A stretch of 6,810 bases of DNA from CAYVZZ01 sp964456185 (GTDB lineage Bacteria; Pseudomonadota; Gammaproteobacteria; Pseudomonadales; Alcanivoracaceae): positions 1 to 6,810 of the forward strand of contig CAYVZZ010000120.1 of assembly GCA_964456185.1 (NCBI GenBank), written 5' to 3'. Position numbers and translations under genes: made by a program. Shown here in pieces: positions 6,750 to 6,810 of this stretch. The notes under the pieces are model-generated. The model saw nothing but the letters and a program-made list of their open reading frames with translations, made no database searches and was not told where the DNA came from. Position 1 is the stretch's first letter. Each line of letters starts with the position of its first letter.

Positions 6750-6810
6750 GCGGACAGGGTCCGCTCCTACAGCGAAATCAACCACTTCCGTTGGAGCGGA
6801 CCCTGTCCGC
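6750..6810. repeat. Inverted pair of REP-like palindromes (BIME-like), reaching window edge
   Basis: Two 18-nt arms, 6750-6767 and 6793-6810, are perfect reverse complements separated by 25 nt. Each arm is itself a small hairpin: GCGGAC and GTCCGC flank a 3-nt loop (AGG or CCT). Read on the - strand, the left copy is GTAGGAGCGGACCCTGTCCG, the style of extragenic palindromes seen in pseudomonads and relatives. The paired head-to-head arrangement is what is called a BIME. It lies 21 nt after the stop of the Rpn-like remnant and could also work as a transcription terminator or mRNA stabiliser. The element may continue past the window. Confidence 0.8.

Overview
The window is about 6.8 kb of gene-dense, moderate-GC DNA. 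Its gene families suggest a Gram-negative bacterium, most likely a gammaproteobacterium. The REP-like palindromes at the right end and the Rpn-family remnant beside them are common in that class. The genus cannot be settled from this sequence alone. The content is a surface-polysaccharide or protein-glycosylation locus, possibly a flagellin or adhesin glycosylation island.

Left block (+ strand, 1-3490): two tandem HMW1C-like (GT41) glycosyltransferase genes, the first cut by the left window edge, the second complete and overlapping it by ATGA. Both keep the C-terminal nucleotide-sugar-binding motifs of the bacterial cytoplasmic N-glycosyltransferases. A Stf0-type sulfotransferase gene follows 31 nt downstream with a GTG start. 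This reads as one operon that could glycosylate a protein and sulfate a glycan.

Middle block (- strand, 6092 down to 3521): rmlA (glucose-1-phosphate thymidylyltransferase), a VioA-like sugar aminotransferase, and a NeuD/PglD-type left-handed beta-helix acetyltransferase. They are translationally packed, with overlaps of 4 and 25 nt. Together with an RmlB dehydratase encoded elsewhere, they would make a dTDP-linked N-acylated aminodideoxyhexose, most likely dTDP-4-acetamido-4,6-dideoxyglucose (Qui4NAc, N-acetyl-viosamine). The operon converges on the sulfotransferase gene with 30 nt between the stop codons and no convincing terminator.

Right edge (+ strand, 6096-6810): a degraded Rpn/PD-(D/E)XK transposase-like gene lacking its N-terminus and apparently its central part. 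After it comes a pair of inverted REP-like palindromes with perfect 18-nt arms that reaches the window edge. This looks like a mobile-element scar bordering the glycosylation locus.

Working model (inference): the - strand operon supplies an activated acylated amino sugar. The + strand operon supplies protein glycosyltransferases and a sulfotransferase. No acceptor protein, RmlB or dedicated viosaminyltransferase is visible in this window.
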